From Campylobacterales bacterium (lineage in GTDB: Bacteria > Campylobacterota > Campylobacteria > Campylobacterales > JAADDG01), in contig JALVCR010000030.1 in NCBI GenBank assembly GCA_027009865.1, positions 1 through 5,289 of the forward strand: a stretch of DNA of 5,289 nucleotides, in the 5' to 3' direction. The stretch's first letter is position 1. The number at the start of each line of letters is the position of its first letter. Of the stretch, positions 5,185-5,289 are shown piece by piece. A program made the position numbers and the translations under genes. The notes below the pieces were generated by a model. The model did no database searches. It worked only from the letters and a program-made list of their open reading frames with translations, and had not been told where the DNA came from.

Positions 5185-5289
5185 AGAGATTTGATATAAC
5201 ATTAAAAGATGTGATAAGCGGATTGGAGAGGGCGTTTTGCAAGAGTTTTTTAAATATGGATATTATAGAGGCAAAGCCCTTAGATAGCG
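5180..5289 (+). repeat. Direct repeat, second occurrence (start of Rpn-family copy 2)
   Basis: This is an exact copy of 4314-4423 in the same orientation, truncated by the window edge. With an 866-base period it makes the intervening gene one unit of a head-to-tail tandem duplication. Confidence 0.97.
5181..5289 (+). CDS. PD-(D/E)XK nuclease / Rpn-family protein, copy 2 (cut by window edge)
   Basis: The first 36 codons of a second copy of the gene at 4315 are present, with no base difference from copy 1 over the visible 109 bases. The protein begins MKRFDITLKD and reaches residue S36, before the nuclease core, so activity cannot be judged. The TTG start shares bases with the TGA stop of copy 1 (TTGA, 4-base overlap), which places copy 2 in a different frame and suggests translational coupling. 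A ribosome binding site lies in the end of copy 1. Whether copy 2 is full length, differs at its C-terminus or is followed by more copies cannot be seen. An assembly artefact at a contig end is the main alternative. Confidence 0.8.
   Translation, partial: MKRFDITLKDVISGLERAFCKSFLNMDIIEAKPLDS

Overview
The window is AT-rich and gene-dense. It looks like a chromosome segment of a Campylobacterota (Epsilonproteobacteria) bacterium. The evidence is the RuvB and PanB sequence style, the lysine- and isoleucine-rich proteins, promoters made of a TGn-extended -10 box with little or no -35 box, and tightly overlapping genes. The genus cannot be set from this sequence alone.

Layout. Positions 1-339 hold the N-terminal 113 codons of a radical SAM enzyme on the minus strand, cut by the left edge. 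After a 144-base gap with a candidate promoter, four minus-strand genes fill 484-4173. In transcription order they are panB (ketopantoate hydroxymethyltransferase), ruvB (Holliday junction branch-migration motor), an AI-2E/PerM-type membrane protein and a secreted M23 (LytM) peptidoglycan peptidase. They overlap by 1, 4 and 4 bases, so they read as one translationally coupled housekeeping operon. Its promoter can be placed at 4208-4236. No hairpin terminator is visible after the last gene.

Positions 4174-4314 are a divergent promoter region. To its right, on the plus strand, lies a complete 289-codon gene of the PD-(D/E)XK nuclease / Rpn family (often labelled 'transposase'). At 5181, inside the stop codon of that gene, an exact second copy of the same gene begins and runs off the right edge. 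The visible 110 bases of the repeat are identical. The repeat unit is 866 bases, the coding sequence itself with no spacer, and the junction is a TTGA stop/start overlap.

The most interesting signal is this Rpn locus. It is a head-to-tail array whose unit carries its own ribosome binding site for the next copy. The gene also has a strong internal Shine-Dalgarno sequence and ATG that would produce the C-terminal 82 residues alone, which matches the intragenic-antitoxin arrangement known for E. coli Rpn proteins. The panB to M23 block is ordinary core genome. The Rpn locus, and possibly the radical SAM gene, are the accessory parts.
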